A model generated the notes under the pieces. That model did not search any database, was not told where the DNA came from, and saw nothing but the letters and a program-made list of their open reading frames with translations. The position numbers and the translations under genes were made by a program. 22,851 bases of DNA from a virus. Where the stretch lies: positions 1 through 22,851 of IMG/VR virus record IMGVR_UViG_3300044855_000174; one strand, 5' to 3'. How positions within the stretch are numbered: position 1 is the first letter of the stretch; every line of letters begins with the position of its first letter. This document shows, piece by piece, positions 13,213-20,899 of the stretch.

Positions 13213-13775
13213 CAGACGCTGGCGAGGTACTCGATCCGGTACGGCATGTCGCCCACGTTGGCGCCCGAAACGGTCATGTCCAGCCGCGCCTCGATCTCGA
13301 TGGCGATGGCGATCTCGGCGGCGTCCTGCGAGGTCATGTCGTACTTGGTCAGCAGCGCCGCCGGAAACCGCACCTGCACGAACGCCCCCGAGCCGCGCAG
13401 CCAGATGGCCCGCACGTCGGTCAGGTAGTCGCCCGACGCCAGCAGCGAGCCCGCCCGCTTGCCCTGGTAGCTGGTCGAGCCGGTCCACGCGCCCGACGCC
13501 ACCACGGTGGCCCCCGGCTCGATCTGGCCCACGTTCGTGGTGCTAAGCTGGATCATCGTGCCGGTCAGCTTGGGCATGGTCGCCGCCTTGCGATCCAGTC
13601 CCTTCACGGGCGAGCGGCGCCCGTCGAACTCGATGGCGCGGTACTCGGTGCCGGGGTCGAACTTGAGCCCGCCGGTCATGGCGCCCAGCACGCTGGAGCC
13701 GATGTACAGGACGCCCGAGTCCAGCAGGACGTCGGTCGGAAGCGAGCTGGTGTAGCCAGTCAGTGGGGCAGTCAC
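13212..13775 (-). CDS. Major tail protein (tail tube)
   Basis: The 187-residue protein begins at a GTG (reading TAPLTGYTSSLPTDVLLDSG) with GAGGTG just upstream; the frame is closed by a TGA two codons further up, so this is the first possible start. It is rich in beta strands (SGVLYIGSSVLGAMTGGLKF, AEIAIAIEIEARLDMTV), as expected for the tube subunit that stacks in hexameric rings. It ends at the gene for the short tail chaperone, and tail completion genes precede it, so position supports the call strongly. The conserved fold cannot be proven by eye. Confidence 0.8.
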   Translation of the reverse strand: MTAPLTGYTSSLPTDVLLDSGVLYIGSSVLGAMTGGLKFDPGTEYRAIEFDGRRSPVKGLDRKAATMPKLTGTMIQLSTTNVGQIEPGATVVASGAWTGSTSYQGKRAGSLLASGDYLTDVRAIWLRGSGAFVQVRFPAALLTKYDMTSQDAAEIAIAIEIEARLDMTVSGANVGDMPYRIEYLASV

Positions 13776-13857
13776 GGGTCACCTCGAAGGTTGGGGTCGC
13801 CGCTGGGTAAGCTATCGGGCGCAGCGGCACGCGCCCACGGCTGGCACGTGGCCACAG
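13776..13857. other. 82-bp gap before the major tail gene
   Basis: This is the longest gap inside the late operon. I see no promoter or terminator in it. An extra leader for the highly expressed major tail gene is possible but not supported by a clear motif. Confidence 0.4.
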
Positions 13858-14349
13858 TCAACGGGTCGTCAGGACGGTGGGCCACAAGATCAGGTCATAC
13901 GTGGCGACCACGCCCACCACGGTGCTGTCGGCGGGGTCGGTGAACTGCGGGATGGTGTTGCGCTGACGTGTGCGGCCCACCATCAGCCCGGCGTCATTGT
14001 CCGTCAGGCTGAGCAGGCAGCCGTCCACGATGTCCATGGCCGACTCGATCACCGGGAGCTGCGCCTCGGGTTGGCCGATGGCCTGCACCTCAAGCTGGGC
14101 GGTCTCCCGGTAGCCGGACGCCCACGGCGTGGACACCCGGTCCAGCCGCAGGGTCAGGTACGGGAACGTCGGCGGCTGCGGGTGGGCGCGGACCCAGATG
14201 TTGTCGCTGCCCAGGTAGTCGGCCAGCCGCTCGCCCTGCGGGGTGACGTGCGCCAGCAGCAGCGACCGGATGCGGGCGTAGATCGCCACCGTAGACCCGG
14301 TGCCCTGCCGCAAGGTGTTGTTCGGGACCACCCACTTCGGCTTGGTCAT
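13858..14349 (-). CDS. Tail terminator / tail completion protein candidate
   Basis: The 163-residue protein begins MTKPKWVVPNNTLRQGTGST, starting in an ATGA overlap with the gp10-like gene. The pattern of an N-terminal helix with VAIYARIRSLLLAHV, then PPTFPYLTLRLDRVS, and a central ETAQLEVQAIG strand resembles the tail completion proteins (DUF3168 or minor-tail-U-like) that cap the tail tube and join it to the head. Position between a gp10-like protein and the major tail protein is the usual one. The family assignment is by pattern and synteny only. Confidence 0.7.
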   Translation of the reverse strand: MTKPKWVVPNNTLRQGTGSTVAIYARIRSLLLAHVTPQGERLADYLGSDNIWVRAHPQPPTFPYLTLRLDRVSTPWASGYRETAQLEVQAIGQPEAQLPVIESAMDIVDGCLLSLTDNDAGLMVGRTRQRNTIPQFTDPADSTVVGVVATYDLILWPTVLTTR

Positions 14350-14792
14350 ATCGCCCACCGCTGCATATAGCGCTTGACGGTCTTGGCGTACTCGGCGCCC
14401 AGCGCCGGGGTCGCCTCCACCCCGGTGGGGCGGAAGATCTCGCGCCGCTCGTGCCGCCGGGTGAAGATGTTGTAGTGCCCCAGCTCCCAATAGAGCGGCA
14501 CCAACCACGCCTTCCCGCGCTGCACGCCGCCCGCTTGCGGCGCCGCCCCGCCGAACCGCGGCCCGACCCGGATGGCATAGCCCTCGCGCTCCAGCGTCGG
14601 CGCGTCCTCGCGCTGGATGGACGCCTTCACCTTGAGCGTGTCGCGGAACCGCCCGCCCTTATAGTAGCCCGAGCCAAATGCCTTCTTGAGCCGCCGCACG
14701 AGCAGGTTCCCGCACGCCACCACGCCGTTGCGCCGCGCCTTGTCCAGATCGCCCACGAACTGGGCCGCGTTGTTCGTGAACCTGACCGGCAC
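14346..14792 (-). CDS. HK97 gp10-like head-tail / tail completion protein
   Basis: The 148-residue protein starts at GTG 14792, overlapping the preceding stop by one base (TAGTG). Features of the gp10 family are an N-terminal helix (AAQFVGDLDKARRNGVVACG), a basic segment KKAFGSGYYKGGRFRDTLKV, a strand reading GYAIRVGP, and a C-terminal part with VPLYWELGHYNIFTRRH, the family's typical pattern of a tyrosine- and glycine-containing 'W.E.G' strand followed by a helix (EYAKTVKRYMQ). These proteins act at the head-tail joint. A longer upstream reading of the frame is a shadow of the neighbouring gene. Confidence 0.75.
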   Translation of the reverse strand: MPVRFTNNAAQFVGDLDKARRNGVVACGNLLVRRLKKAFGSGYYKGGRFRDTLKVKASIQREDAPTLEREGYAIRVGPRFGGAAPQAGGVQRGKAWLVPLYWELGHYNIFTRRHERREIFRPTGVEATPALGAEYAKTVKRYMQRWAI

Positions 14793-15154
14793 TAGACGTA
14801 CCTCGGCTGCTCGACCAGCAGCGGGACCACACCGTCCAGATCGGGGACCGCCAGGTTCGCCCCGGCGCGCACCACCTGGTAGATGGTCTGCCCCACGTAG
14901 GGGATCAGGAGGTTCGTATAGGTCGGGCTGATTTCGGCGTAGTAGGTGCCCAGCGTGCCCGACTCGGTGAGCGGGAAGCTCGACAGCCCCGCGATAGGCG
15001 AGGCGCCCAGCGCGTCGGTGCAGAAGCTGACCGTGCCGGACGTGGCGGTCCAGACCGTAAAGCTGTTGCTCGCCGCCACGTAGCGCGTCAGCTCGATGCG
15101 TGCCAGGTAGGTGTTCCGCGGCTGAATGGTCTTGCGCGTGGCCGTGCTCGTCAT
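14792..15154 (-). CDS. Small virion-associated protein of unknown function
   Basis: I do not recognise this 120-residue protein. It begins MTSTATRKTIQPRNTYLARI and is dominated by short beta strands (SFTVWTATSGTVSFCTDALG; GTLGTYYAEISPTYTNLLIP), as in many small phage structural proteins. Its ATG overlaps the end of the repeat protein gene by ATGA, and its stop overlaps the start of the gp10-like gene by one base, so it is tightly coupled to both. A decoration or adaptor role is possible but not shown. Confidence 0.65.
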   Translation of the reverse strand: MTSTATRKTIQPRNTYLARIELTRYVAASNSFTVWTATSGTVSFCTDALGASPIAGLSSFPLTESGTLGTYYAEISPTYTNLLIPYVGQTIYQVVRAGANLAVPDLDGVVPLLVEQPRYV

Positions 15155-15855
15155 GTCGTGCCCTCCGAATGGTCCACCATGAGCACCGCCAGCCCGCCCC
15201 GGTCAGCAATCCGGCGGGCATGGCCGCTGCCGTCCACCACCAGCACCCATACCCCCGAGCGGTCCCGCGCCCGTCCCCGGATGATCGGGCCGCGCACCAG
15301 CGCCGCCGGTAGTCCGGTCAGCACGTAGGCCCCGGACAGCGGGCGCAGCACCCGCCCGAACTTGAGCGCCGCCGCCTGACCTGCGAGCGTGTACGCCCCG
15401 GCGTTTGCCGGCATGGTGATGCCGAACGAAAACCCCGCGGGTTGCCCGTTCAGCAGATAGGCGCCCGCAGCGCCCCGCTGGCGCAGGTGGAACGCCGCCG
15501 CCTGCCCGGTCAGGTTGTACGCCCCGGCGTCGGCAGCCAGCAGTTGCACCCGCCGCAGCGCCGCGTCCTGCCCGGTCAGCGCGTAGGCCCCGGCGTCGGA
15601 CGCATTGCTGCGGGCGAACGCGGCGGGCTGCCCGGTCACGGTGTAGATGCCCGCCCCGCCCTGCATGGTGATCGAGACGCCGATCCCCGCCGCCTGCCCC
15701 GTCAGGGTATAGGCGCCCGCCTCGTGCGTGACGCTGCGGTCGAACCCGGCGTCCTGCCCGGTCGCGGTGTAGGCACCCGCGTCCCCCGCCAGGGAAAACG
15801 CGGCGAACCCGAGCGCGCACAGTGGCGCGGTCGCGAGCGGGTAGAAGCCCAGCAC
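15151..15855 (-). CDS. Repeat protein with eight AGAYTLTGQ-type units
   Basis: The 234-residue protein starts at GTG 15855, one base after the previous stop codon. Residues 24-185 contain eight repeats with the core (A)GAYxLTGQxA; the core tyrosines fall at residues 29, 49, 71, 91, 113, 133, 155 and 177. The spacing alternates between 20 and 22 residues, so the deeper unit may be a pair of about 42 residues. Each unit is probably a beta strand pair. Similar GAFTLTGQ-type repeats occur in structural gene clusters of other phages, from general knowledge, with no proven role. The C-terminal part (GVWVLVVDGS, GLAVLMVDHS) is a different small domain. A surface or fibre-associated role is inference. 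Confidence 0.75.
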   Translation of the reverse strand: MLGFYPLATAPLCALGFAAFSLAGDAGAYTATGQDAGFDRSVTHEAGAYTLTGQAAGIGVSITMQGGAGIYTVTGQPAAFARSNASDAGAYALTGQDAALRRVQLLAADAGAYNLTGQAAAFHLRQRGAAGAYLLNGQPAGFSFGITMPANAGAYTLAGQAAALKFGRVLRPLSGAYVLTGLPAALVRGPIIRGRARDRSGVWVLVVDGSGHARRIADRGGLAVLMVDHSEGTT

Positions 15856-15856
15856 G

Positions 15857-16120
15857 TTACGCCACCGCGCCCGGCGGGTCGTCCGTCACGAGCTGCGGCA
15901 CCGTGGGCCGCACCGTGTCCTCCACGTCCGCCAGCAGCACCCAGCCCTCGCCGTCGTGGTGGAACGTGACCGGCTGCCCCTTGAGCTGGTGCGCATTAAG
16001 GATCGGGGCCAGCCGGGTGTCGGCGCTCGCCTGCGCCTCGGCCTGCGTGCGCTGGAGCCACGCGGCGACCTCGGAGACGAGCGCCTGCTCCACCGCGGAC
16101 AGCGCGTGGGGCACCTTCAC
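15857..16120 (-). CDS. Small structural-operon protein, unknown
   Basis: This 87-residue protein begins at GTG 16120 in a GTGA overlap with the preceding gene. The first half is helical (HALSAVEQALVSEVAAWLQR, then AEAQASADTRLAPILNAHQL) and the second half forms strands (GQPVTFHHDGEGWVLLADVE). No family is recognised. It is a small acidic protein lying between two other small proteins after the tail-fibre-like gene; a fibre chaperone would fit the position, but nothing in the sequence shows it. Confidence 0.65.
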   Translation of the reverse strand: MKVPHALSAVEQALVSEVAAWLQRTQAEAQASADTRLAPILNAHQLKGQPVTFHHDGEGWVLLADVEDTVRPTVPQLVTDDPPGAVA

Positions 16121-16392
16121 GCGGCCTCCAGATCAGGCGCCGCCACGGACACCGTGCCGACCGGCGCACTGGCGACCGCCACGTCGGCGGCGGGAATGTT
16201 CAGCTTCTCGGCCACAGCGGCTTCGAGCTGGGCGTCGGTCCAATCCTCGGCCAGCGTCTCGGAGTCGATGACCACGACGAACGACACCGTGGTGGTGCCG
16301 GTCACGCCGGTCACGGTCTCAACACAGTGACACTCGGTCTTGCCCTGCGCATACTGCACGGCGGCGGTGTTGATGACGACGGGGGCGGGCAT
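16117..16392 (-). CDS. Small structural-operon protein, unknown
   Basis: The 91-residue protein begins MPAPVVINTAAVQYAQGKTE four bases after the fibre gene stop, without a clear ribosome-binding site, so it is probably translated by coupling. A CHC motif (residues 21-23) is followed by strands (TTTVSFVVVIDSETL) and a helix (DAQLEAAVAEKLNI). It ends in a GTGA overlap with the next gene. No family is recognised. A longer upstream reading of the frame is a shadow of the fibre gene. Confidence 0.6.
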   Translation of the reverse strand: MPAPVVINTAAVQYAQGKTECHCVETVTGVTGTTTVSFVVVIDSETLAEDWTDAQLEAAVAEKLNIPAADVAVASAPVGTVSVAAPDLEAA

Positions 16393-16396
16393 GAGA

Positions 16397-17527
16397 TCAG
16401 GCGTTGTAGTAGGGAATACGGACCTCGGTGGTGCCGACGTGCGCCACGAGGTAGCCCAGCGGGTTGGCGGGCAGCGCCGAGGCGGCGCCGGTCGCGCCCA
16501 CGGTGGTGCTGGTCGTGCTGCCGAACGTGGTGGTGGACGCCGCACCCGCCGACACTGCCCCGGCGCGCACCCAGCCGCCGCCCACCATGTTGCGCCCGAG
16601 ATACAGGTCACGCGGTCGCGTGGCCCCGCTCGCGCCGATGTCGTAGGTGTTATCGGTGCCTGCAAGGAAATGCCCCGTGCTTGCGCCGATGCTCCAGCGA
16701 ACAACGCGGAACCCTGTGTGGAACTCAATCGGCCCACCGTTTGCGCCAGTGGTAACCGCACCGATAACCAGCCCGTTTGGGGTCGTACCTTCAACGGCTG
16801 CACGGCTTACGAGCGCAGTCACTCCAAAAGCCGTTGTTCCATAGACAGCCAGCCGGAAGCTGCCGCTGTTCTGTGCGTTGGTGAGGTCATAGTAGACGCC
16901 GTTCGCATTGTTGCTGTTGACGGCAAACGGAGCGGCTGAGCTGGCGTTCGTCACCGTCAGGCTGGTCAGCGTGCCCAGGCTGGTCAGACTCGACGCCGTG
17001 ACGCCAGACGCCAGGGTATTTCCGGTGAGCGTGCCCGCCGCCGCCGCCACCGTGATGTTCGCCGTCCCGTTGAAGCTGACGCCGTTGATCGTGCGCGCCG
17101 TCTGCAACGCCGTCGCGGTGTCGGCGTTGCCCGTCAGCGTGGCCGTGATCGTGCCTGCCGCGAAATTGCCCGAGCCGTCCCGCTTGACCACCTTGTTGGC
17201 GGTGTTGGTGCTCGCCACATCGTCCGTGGTCACCAGCCCGGTCGCCGGGATCGAGCAGAACACGTCCTTGGCCCCGGCGCTAAAGGTCACCTTGGTGGTG
17301 CCGCCCGCGCTGCTGGCGATCACGGTGTCCCGGCTCAAGGTGCCCGCGCCCGTCGTGCCGATCCCGATCTCCCACTCGGCCCCGAGCGCCGCCACATAGT
17401 AGACGGACACGCCGTTGCCGAAGGCCGACGAGAACGACACGAACCCGGTGACCGCTCCCGCCAGCGAGAACGTCCCCGTCCCCGTGGTGGTGCTGGTCTC
17501 TCGTACGCGATCCGATAGCGCAGGCAT
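16397..17527 (-). CDS. Tail-fibre-like protein
   Basis: The 376-residue protein has an N-terminal domain (MPALSDRVRETSTTTGTGTF, then AEWEIGIGTTGAGTLSRDTV and GAKDVFCSIPA) found at the start of many phage fibre or virion surface proteins. A central fibre-type motif follows (GNADTATALQTARTINGVSF), typical of triple-stranded tail fibre shafts. The C-terminal part carries a DNTYDIGASGATRPRDLYLG segment, also common in fibre tips. It probably forms a trimer. Its gene lies in the block between head closure and tail completion, not after the tip gene where fibres usually are; it may therefore be attached to the head or neck. Low-complexity Thr/Ala/Gly content is normal for fibres. Confidence 0.8.
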   Translation of the reverse strand: MPALSDRVRETSTTTGTGTFSLAGAVTGFVSFSSAFGNGVSVYYVAALGAEWEIGIGTTGAGTLSRDTVIASSAGGTTKVTFSAGAKDVFCSIPATGLVTTDDVASTNTANKVVKRDGSGNFAAGTITATLTGNADTATALQTARTINGVSFNGTANITVAAAAGTLTGNTLASGVTASSLTSLGTLTSLTVTNASSAAPFAVNSNNANGVYYDLTNAQNSGSFRLAVYGTTAFGVTALVSRAAVEGTTPNGLVIGAVTTGANGGPIEFHTGFRVVRWSIGASTGHFLAGTDNTYDIGASGATRPRDLYLGRNMVGGGWVRAGAVSAGAASTTTFGSTTSTTVGATGAASALPANPLGYLVAHVGTTEVRIPYYNA

Positions 17528-17537
17528 AGGTCAGCCC

Positions 17538-17963
17538 TTACGCGATGGTCAAGACGCCCGTGGTCGGGTCGAAGTCGACCGCGAACGTGTCGCCCGCCGA
17601 CAGGGTGATACTGGTGCCGTAGTCCCACCACGCAATCAGGTTCTTGCTGGCCGTCGTGTCGTTGTACAGCACGGCGTACCGGAACGGCCCGATGGTCCCG
17701 CCCGTCGCCGTCCACGTGGCGGGGTCGGCCAACACGAGCTTGTAGGTGCCGCCCGTCTGCGACGAGCTGGTCTGCGCCGCCGTGTTGCCGCCCGCCGTGT
17801 AGCCGTTCCCCGCGCTGATCTCCGCGAGGTCGGCCTTCACCGCGTCGGTCGCCGCGTCCGGCGTGGCGTTGCTCAGGTAGACCTTGAGCGTGTCGCTGCC
17901 GAGGTTGTGCACCTTCTCGGCCAGCGCCTCCACGAACGCTTGGAACTTGTTGTAGGTTGCCAT
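17538..17963 (-). CDS. Putative virion structural protein
   Basis: The 141-residue protein begins MATYNKFQAFVEALAEKVHN, with GAGGG about five bases before the ATG. After a short helix, it is beta-rich (TLKVYLSNATPDAATDAV; TYKLVLADPATWTATGGTIG; FRYAVLYNDTTASKNLIAWW) and ends in TFAVDFDPTTGVLTIA. Proteins with this beginning and ending are, from general knowledge, common in tailed-phage structural clusters, annotated only as structural or hypothetical. It precedes the fibre-like gene, so it may be a decoration or fibre-attachment protein. Confidence 0.65.
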   Translation of the reverse strand: MATYNKFQAFVEALAEKVHNLGSDTLKVYLSNATPDAATDAVKADLAEISAGNGYTAGGNTAAQTSSSQTGGTYKLVLADPATWTATGGTIGPFRYAVLYNDTTASKNLIAWWDYGTSITLSAGDTFAVDFDPTTGVLTIA

Positions 17964-17978
17964 CGTCGTCCCTCGGGG

Positions 17979-18533
17979 TTAGGTCATGAAGCCGACGCCG
18001 CCCAGCGTCAGCACGGAAGCCGTGATTGCCGTCGTGTCGCTGTCGTTCTTGATGACGACCGAGATGATGTCGTCCTCGGCAATGGGAATCAGCCCGGATA
18101 AGAACACTCCCGCCGGGTTGCCGCTCAGGTTGTGAAAGTAGGCGGTGAACGCCAGCCCAGAGATCGCTACGCCGTTCTTGGCGAACGTGAACGTATAGCG
18201 TTTGTTATTGCCAGCAGGCAGCACTTCCAGCGTAGCCTGCGCGTTCAGCACCTGGGTGCTCGCCTTCTCCCACCGCAGCTGGCCGTTGGCGGGCATGGAC
18301 ACGCAGCTCGTGCAGACCGCCGTGTCCAGTGCGGTGGTCCCCGCCACCGGCACATAGGTGCCGCTGCTGGCGAACGTGGTCGCCACCGCGCCGCCGCTTG
18401 CCAGCGCAAGCTGGCCTCGGCTCGGGTAGAGCGAGACCGTCAGGTCGCGCACGATCTGCGCGGTGATGTTGCCGCTGGTGTTGTCAGCCAGCAGCGTGAG
18501 TAGCGTGCTCAGGGTACGTGGGGTATCAGCCAT
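17979..18533 (-). CDS. Putative virion structural protein
   Basis: The 184-residue protein begins MADTPRTLSTLLTLLADNTS at the ATG 18533, overlapping the stop of the head closure gene by one base (TGATG). A helical start is followed by a beta-rich body (YVPVAGTTALDTAV; NKRYTFTFAKNGVAISGLAF; DDIISVVIKNDSDTTAITAS) that resembles a jelly-roll or TNF-like head domain often used on virion surfaces. The start MADTPRTLSTLLTLLADNTSG is typical of small proteins preceding fibres in phages. No specific family is assigned; a capsid or neck surface protein is a reasonable guess. Confidence 0.6.
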   Translation of the reverse strand: MADTPRTLSTLLTLLADNTSGNITAQIVRDLTVSLYPSRGQLALASGGAVATTFASSGTYVPVAGTTALDTAVCTSCVSMPANGQLRWEKASTQVLNAQATLEVLPAGNNKRYTFTFAKNGVAISGLAFTAYFHNLSGNPAGVFLSGLIPIAEDDIISVVIKNDSDTTAITASVLTLGGVGFMT

Positions 18534-18973
18534 CAGGCAAACGCCTCGTCGAAGGCGGAAGAAAACTCGTCGGTGGTCACCAGATGCACGCCGTCCAGCG
18601 TCGGCAATCCCTCGAAGCCCGCGAACTCCACCGCCTCGGTCGGGGTCACCGCCTCTAGGTCGAGCCGCTGCGAACGGAGCTGGCGCTGCGGCACCACGCC
18701 CCGCACCCAATAGACGGTCTCGTCCCCCTCCAGCCGCACGAGCCCCGCCAGCGGCACCGGCACATAGTCGGCCACCGTGGCCCGCGCCGTGGTGCGGTAC
18801 GAAATGTGCATCTGCGGGTCGGTGCCCACGTTCTGCCCGTCGCTGGTGGCGTCGATGCGGCCCCAAAAGGTGCCCTGGTAGGCGTAGACCGGGCGCATGA
18901 AGCCGTCGGCCCCCGCGTCCTCCCGCGCCCACAGGCTGACCCGCTGGTCCAGCCGCCCCGCCACCATGGTCAT
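18533..18973 (-). CDS. Head closure protein (SPP1 gp16-like head-tail adaptor)
   Basis: The 146-residue protein shows the head-tail adaptor pattern: an opening GRLDQRVSLWAREDAGADGF (residues 6-25), then a strand with FWGRIDATSDGQNVG, the conserved RTTARATVADYVPV stretch that includes the usual IxYR-type motif (HISYRTT), and a strand reading ETVYWVRGVVPQRQLR. In this family the protein binds below the connector and closes the head after DNA packaging. It starts in an ATGA overlap with the connector gene, and the two are normally adjacent. The last 35 residues extend beyond the usual family length of about 110. Confidence 0.85.
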   Translation of the reverse strand: MTMVAGRLDQRVSLWAREDAGADGFMRPVYAYQGTFWGRIDATSDGQNVGTDPQMHISYRTTARATVADYVPVPLAGLVRLEGDETVYWVRGVVPQRQLRSQRLDLEAVTPTEAVEFAGFEGLPTLDGVHLVTTDEFSSAFDEAFA

Positions 18974-19530
18974 TGGGCCACCCCCAGCCGGAACAAGCGC
19001 AGGCTCTTGACCACCCGCGCCACCGTCTCCCGGCTCGCGTCCCAGCTTATCGTGGTGTCGCCCGCCTTCTCGCTGGCCGCGCCCGGGGTACGGCGCTGGT
19101 ACAGGTCGGCAGCAAGGTCCAGAATCATCTCGGTCAGCAGCGGCTCGATGCGCGCATAGTCCGACCGCAGGGACAGGCCGCAGCTCGCGGTGATCGTATA
19201 CGGGCCGTTGTAGAAGCTGGTGAGCGGCTTGGCATAGATCATGCCCGACGCCCCGTATACGGTATACGTGGTCGAGTCCACGGTCGCGCCCTCGCTGTCG
19301 GTGATGCTGACCGACGCAATCGGACGCCGCGGGAAGATCAGGCTGGTGACCGGCTCGTCCAGTGACTCGGCCCGGTCCACCGCGGTCTGGCTCTCGGCGG
19401 TGATCGGGCAGTCAATCCACCCTTCCACCATCGCCTGCGCACGCGCCACCAGCGCGGCCAACAGCGCGTTCTCCGCGTTGGTCTCGATCCGCAGGTACGT
19501 CTTGAGGTCGGTGCTAGTCGGCAGCGCCAC
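18970..19530 (-). CDS. Head-tail connector protein (HK97 gp6-like)
   Basis: The 186-residue protein starts at GTG 19530, with GAGG six bases upstream, and its first 17 nt overlap the end of the glycosyltransferase gene. The pattern LPTSTDLKTYLRIETNAENA, then LLAALVARAQAMVEGWIDCP, and a C-terminal helix EPLLTEMILDLAADLYQRRT is that of the gp6-like connectors, which form a ring under the portal. The final part (ASRETVARVVKSLRLFRLG) is the usual basic C-terminal helix. It is followed directly by the head closure protein, the standard order. Confidence 0.85.
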   Translation of the reverse strand: MALPTSTDLKTYLRIETNAENALLAALVARAQAMVEGWIDCPITAESQTAVDRAESLDEPVTSLIFPRRPIASVSITDSEGATVDSTTYTVYGASGMIYAKPLTSFYNGPYTITASCGLSLRSDYARIEPLLTEMILDLAADLYQRRTPGAASEKAGDTTISWDASRETVARVVKSLRLFRLGVAQ

Positions 19531-20899
19531 GGACGGCCTCGCGCAGGATGGTGGCGTACTTGGCCCCGACGACCGGGTAGTCGTGGTGGGCCACGGTGTA
19601 ATCGTATACGCGGCGCGCCTCGGCGGCGTAGTGGCCACTGTCAACGCACAGCCGCCGCACCGCCTCGCGCAGCTCCTCGCGACTATCCGCGAACGTCCAC
19701 GGGCACGGGATGCCCAGCTTCGCCAGGTCGTCCACCGCGCCATGGTCGCCCGCGATGACCGGCAGCCCCATCGCCGCGCCCTCCAGCCCCGAGCCCTGCA
19801 TACCGAGCCAGAAGCTATCGAACACCACATGGCAGGTCGCCTTGAGCGCCAGCGCCTCGCCGTGGCTCATGTCCTCGATCAGCACCGGCTCCACGGGCAG
19901 GCCGTAGTCCTTCAGATAGGCCATGACGGCGAGAAAGTCCGACGTCCCCTTGATCTCGCGCCGCGTCGGGCTGTGCGCCACGCGCAGCCGCCCGCCATCC
20001 CACGGCGGCGCGTAGCGCGTCACGCTCGCCCGCAGCGCCTGGTAATTCTTCACCGGCATCGGGATCGGCAGCCAATGCTCCACCCCGTGCCGGTGGTGGT
20101 AGGGCCGCGCCCCGAACGTCACGCTGCCCAGCTTCTCGTCCGTGTTCCGGTCGCGGTACGTCACCCGCGGGTCGCCCGGGGGCAGGCTCCCGTGGTAGGT
20201 CACCGCCACCCGCTGCCGCTCGGTCGGGGCAACGCGCAGCTTTTGGAACAGACCGCGGTAGTCCATGTGGCAGTGAATCACGTCCGCCGTCGCGGCCAGC
20301 ACTTCCACCGTCACGCGGTGGGCGTCCCCGTCCCACTGCCGCCAGTGGCAGTGCGGGTTGGTGTAGTCGTAGCGCACGAGCGCCGACAGCACGCCCGGGG
20401 CCGTGTTGGCCGCGGAATGGTAGCGGTAGACCGAGCTACCCGGATCGTACTCGGTGATCTGGAGCACGCGCAGCGCGTCCGGGGTCGGGTCCGCCGCGGT
20501 GTAGTGCTCGGGCACCTCCGGGGGCGACAAGATCCGCCCCGTCCCGCCCCACAGCCGAGCTATCCCGTCCTCGTCCACGACCAGCGCGTTCGTGGCCAGC
20601 CCCGGCGTCATCTGCGTAGCCGCCTCATCCCACGCGGCCTTAAGGCTGGCGCCCATGGCCCACGCCATCGGGTGCGACAGCACCAGCCCCCACTGCACCA
20701 GATCGCCCACTCGGTCGGCGGGCACCTCGAACACCTCCCGCGCCGCACGCCGCACGCCACCAATGATGCAGGGCTGGATCGCCATGACCTTGGCCGCGGC
20801 GGGCGCGGGCGTCGGGGGCACTACGGCCTCGGCCACCGGGGGGAGCGCCCCGGTGGCCTTGGCCTTCCTGCTTGCCGCCTTACGAGCTGGCGGGGACAT
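19514..20899 (-). CDS. Glycosyltransferase fused to a phage-type N-terminal segment
   Basis: The 461-residue protein sits between capsid and connector genes. Residues 143-461 look like a GT-B glycosyltransferase: LRVLQITEYDPGSSVYRY at the acceptor side, ADVIHCHMDYRG (206-216), LRVAHSPTRREIKGTSDFLA (305-324), VLIEDMSHGEALA, and FWLGMQGSGLEGAAMGLPVIAG (363-384), with E373 in the usual acidic place. The first 38 residues are basic and Pro/Ala-rich. Residues 39-75 (MAIQPCIIGGVRRAAREVFE, then VPADRVGDLVQWGLVL) resemble the small phage proteins often encoded just after the capsid gene. The start overlaps the capsid gene by 20 nt without a clear ribosome-binding site; Met39 is an alternative. The acceptor is unknown. 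Confidence 0.85.
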   Translation of the reverse strand: MSPPARKAASRKAKATGALPPVAEAVVPPTPAPAAAKVMAIQPCIIGGVRRAAREVFEVPADRVGDLVQWGLVLSHPMAWAMGASLKAAWDEAATQMTPGLATNALVVDEDGIARLWGGTGRILSPPEVPEHYTAADPTPDALRVLQITEYDPGSSVYRYHSAANTAPGVLSALVRYDYTNPHCHWRQWDGDAHRVTVEVLAATADVIHCHMDYRGLFQKLRVAPTERQRVAVTYHGSLPPGDPRVTYRDRNTDEKLGSVTFGARPYHHRHGVEHWLPIPMPVKNYQALRASVTRYAPPWDGGRLRVAHSPTRREIKGTSDFLAVMAYLKDYGLPVEPVLIEDMSHGEALALKATCHVVFDSFWLGMQGSGLEGAAMGLPVIAGDHGAVDDLAKLGIPCPWTFADSREELREAVRRLCVDSGHYAAEARRVYDYTVAHHDYPVVGAKYATILREAVRGAAD

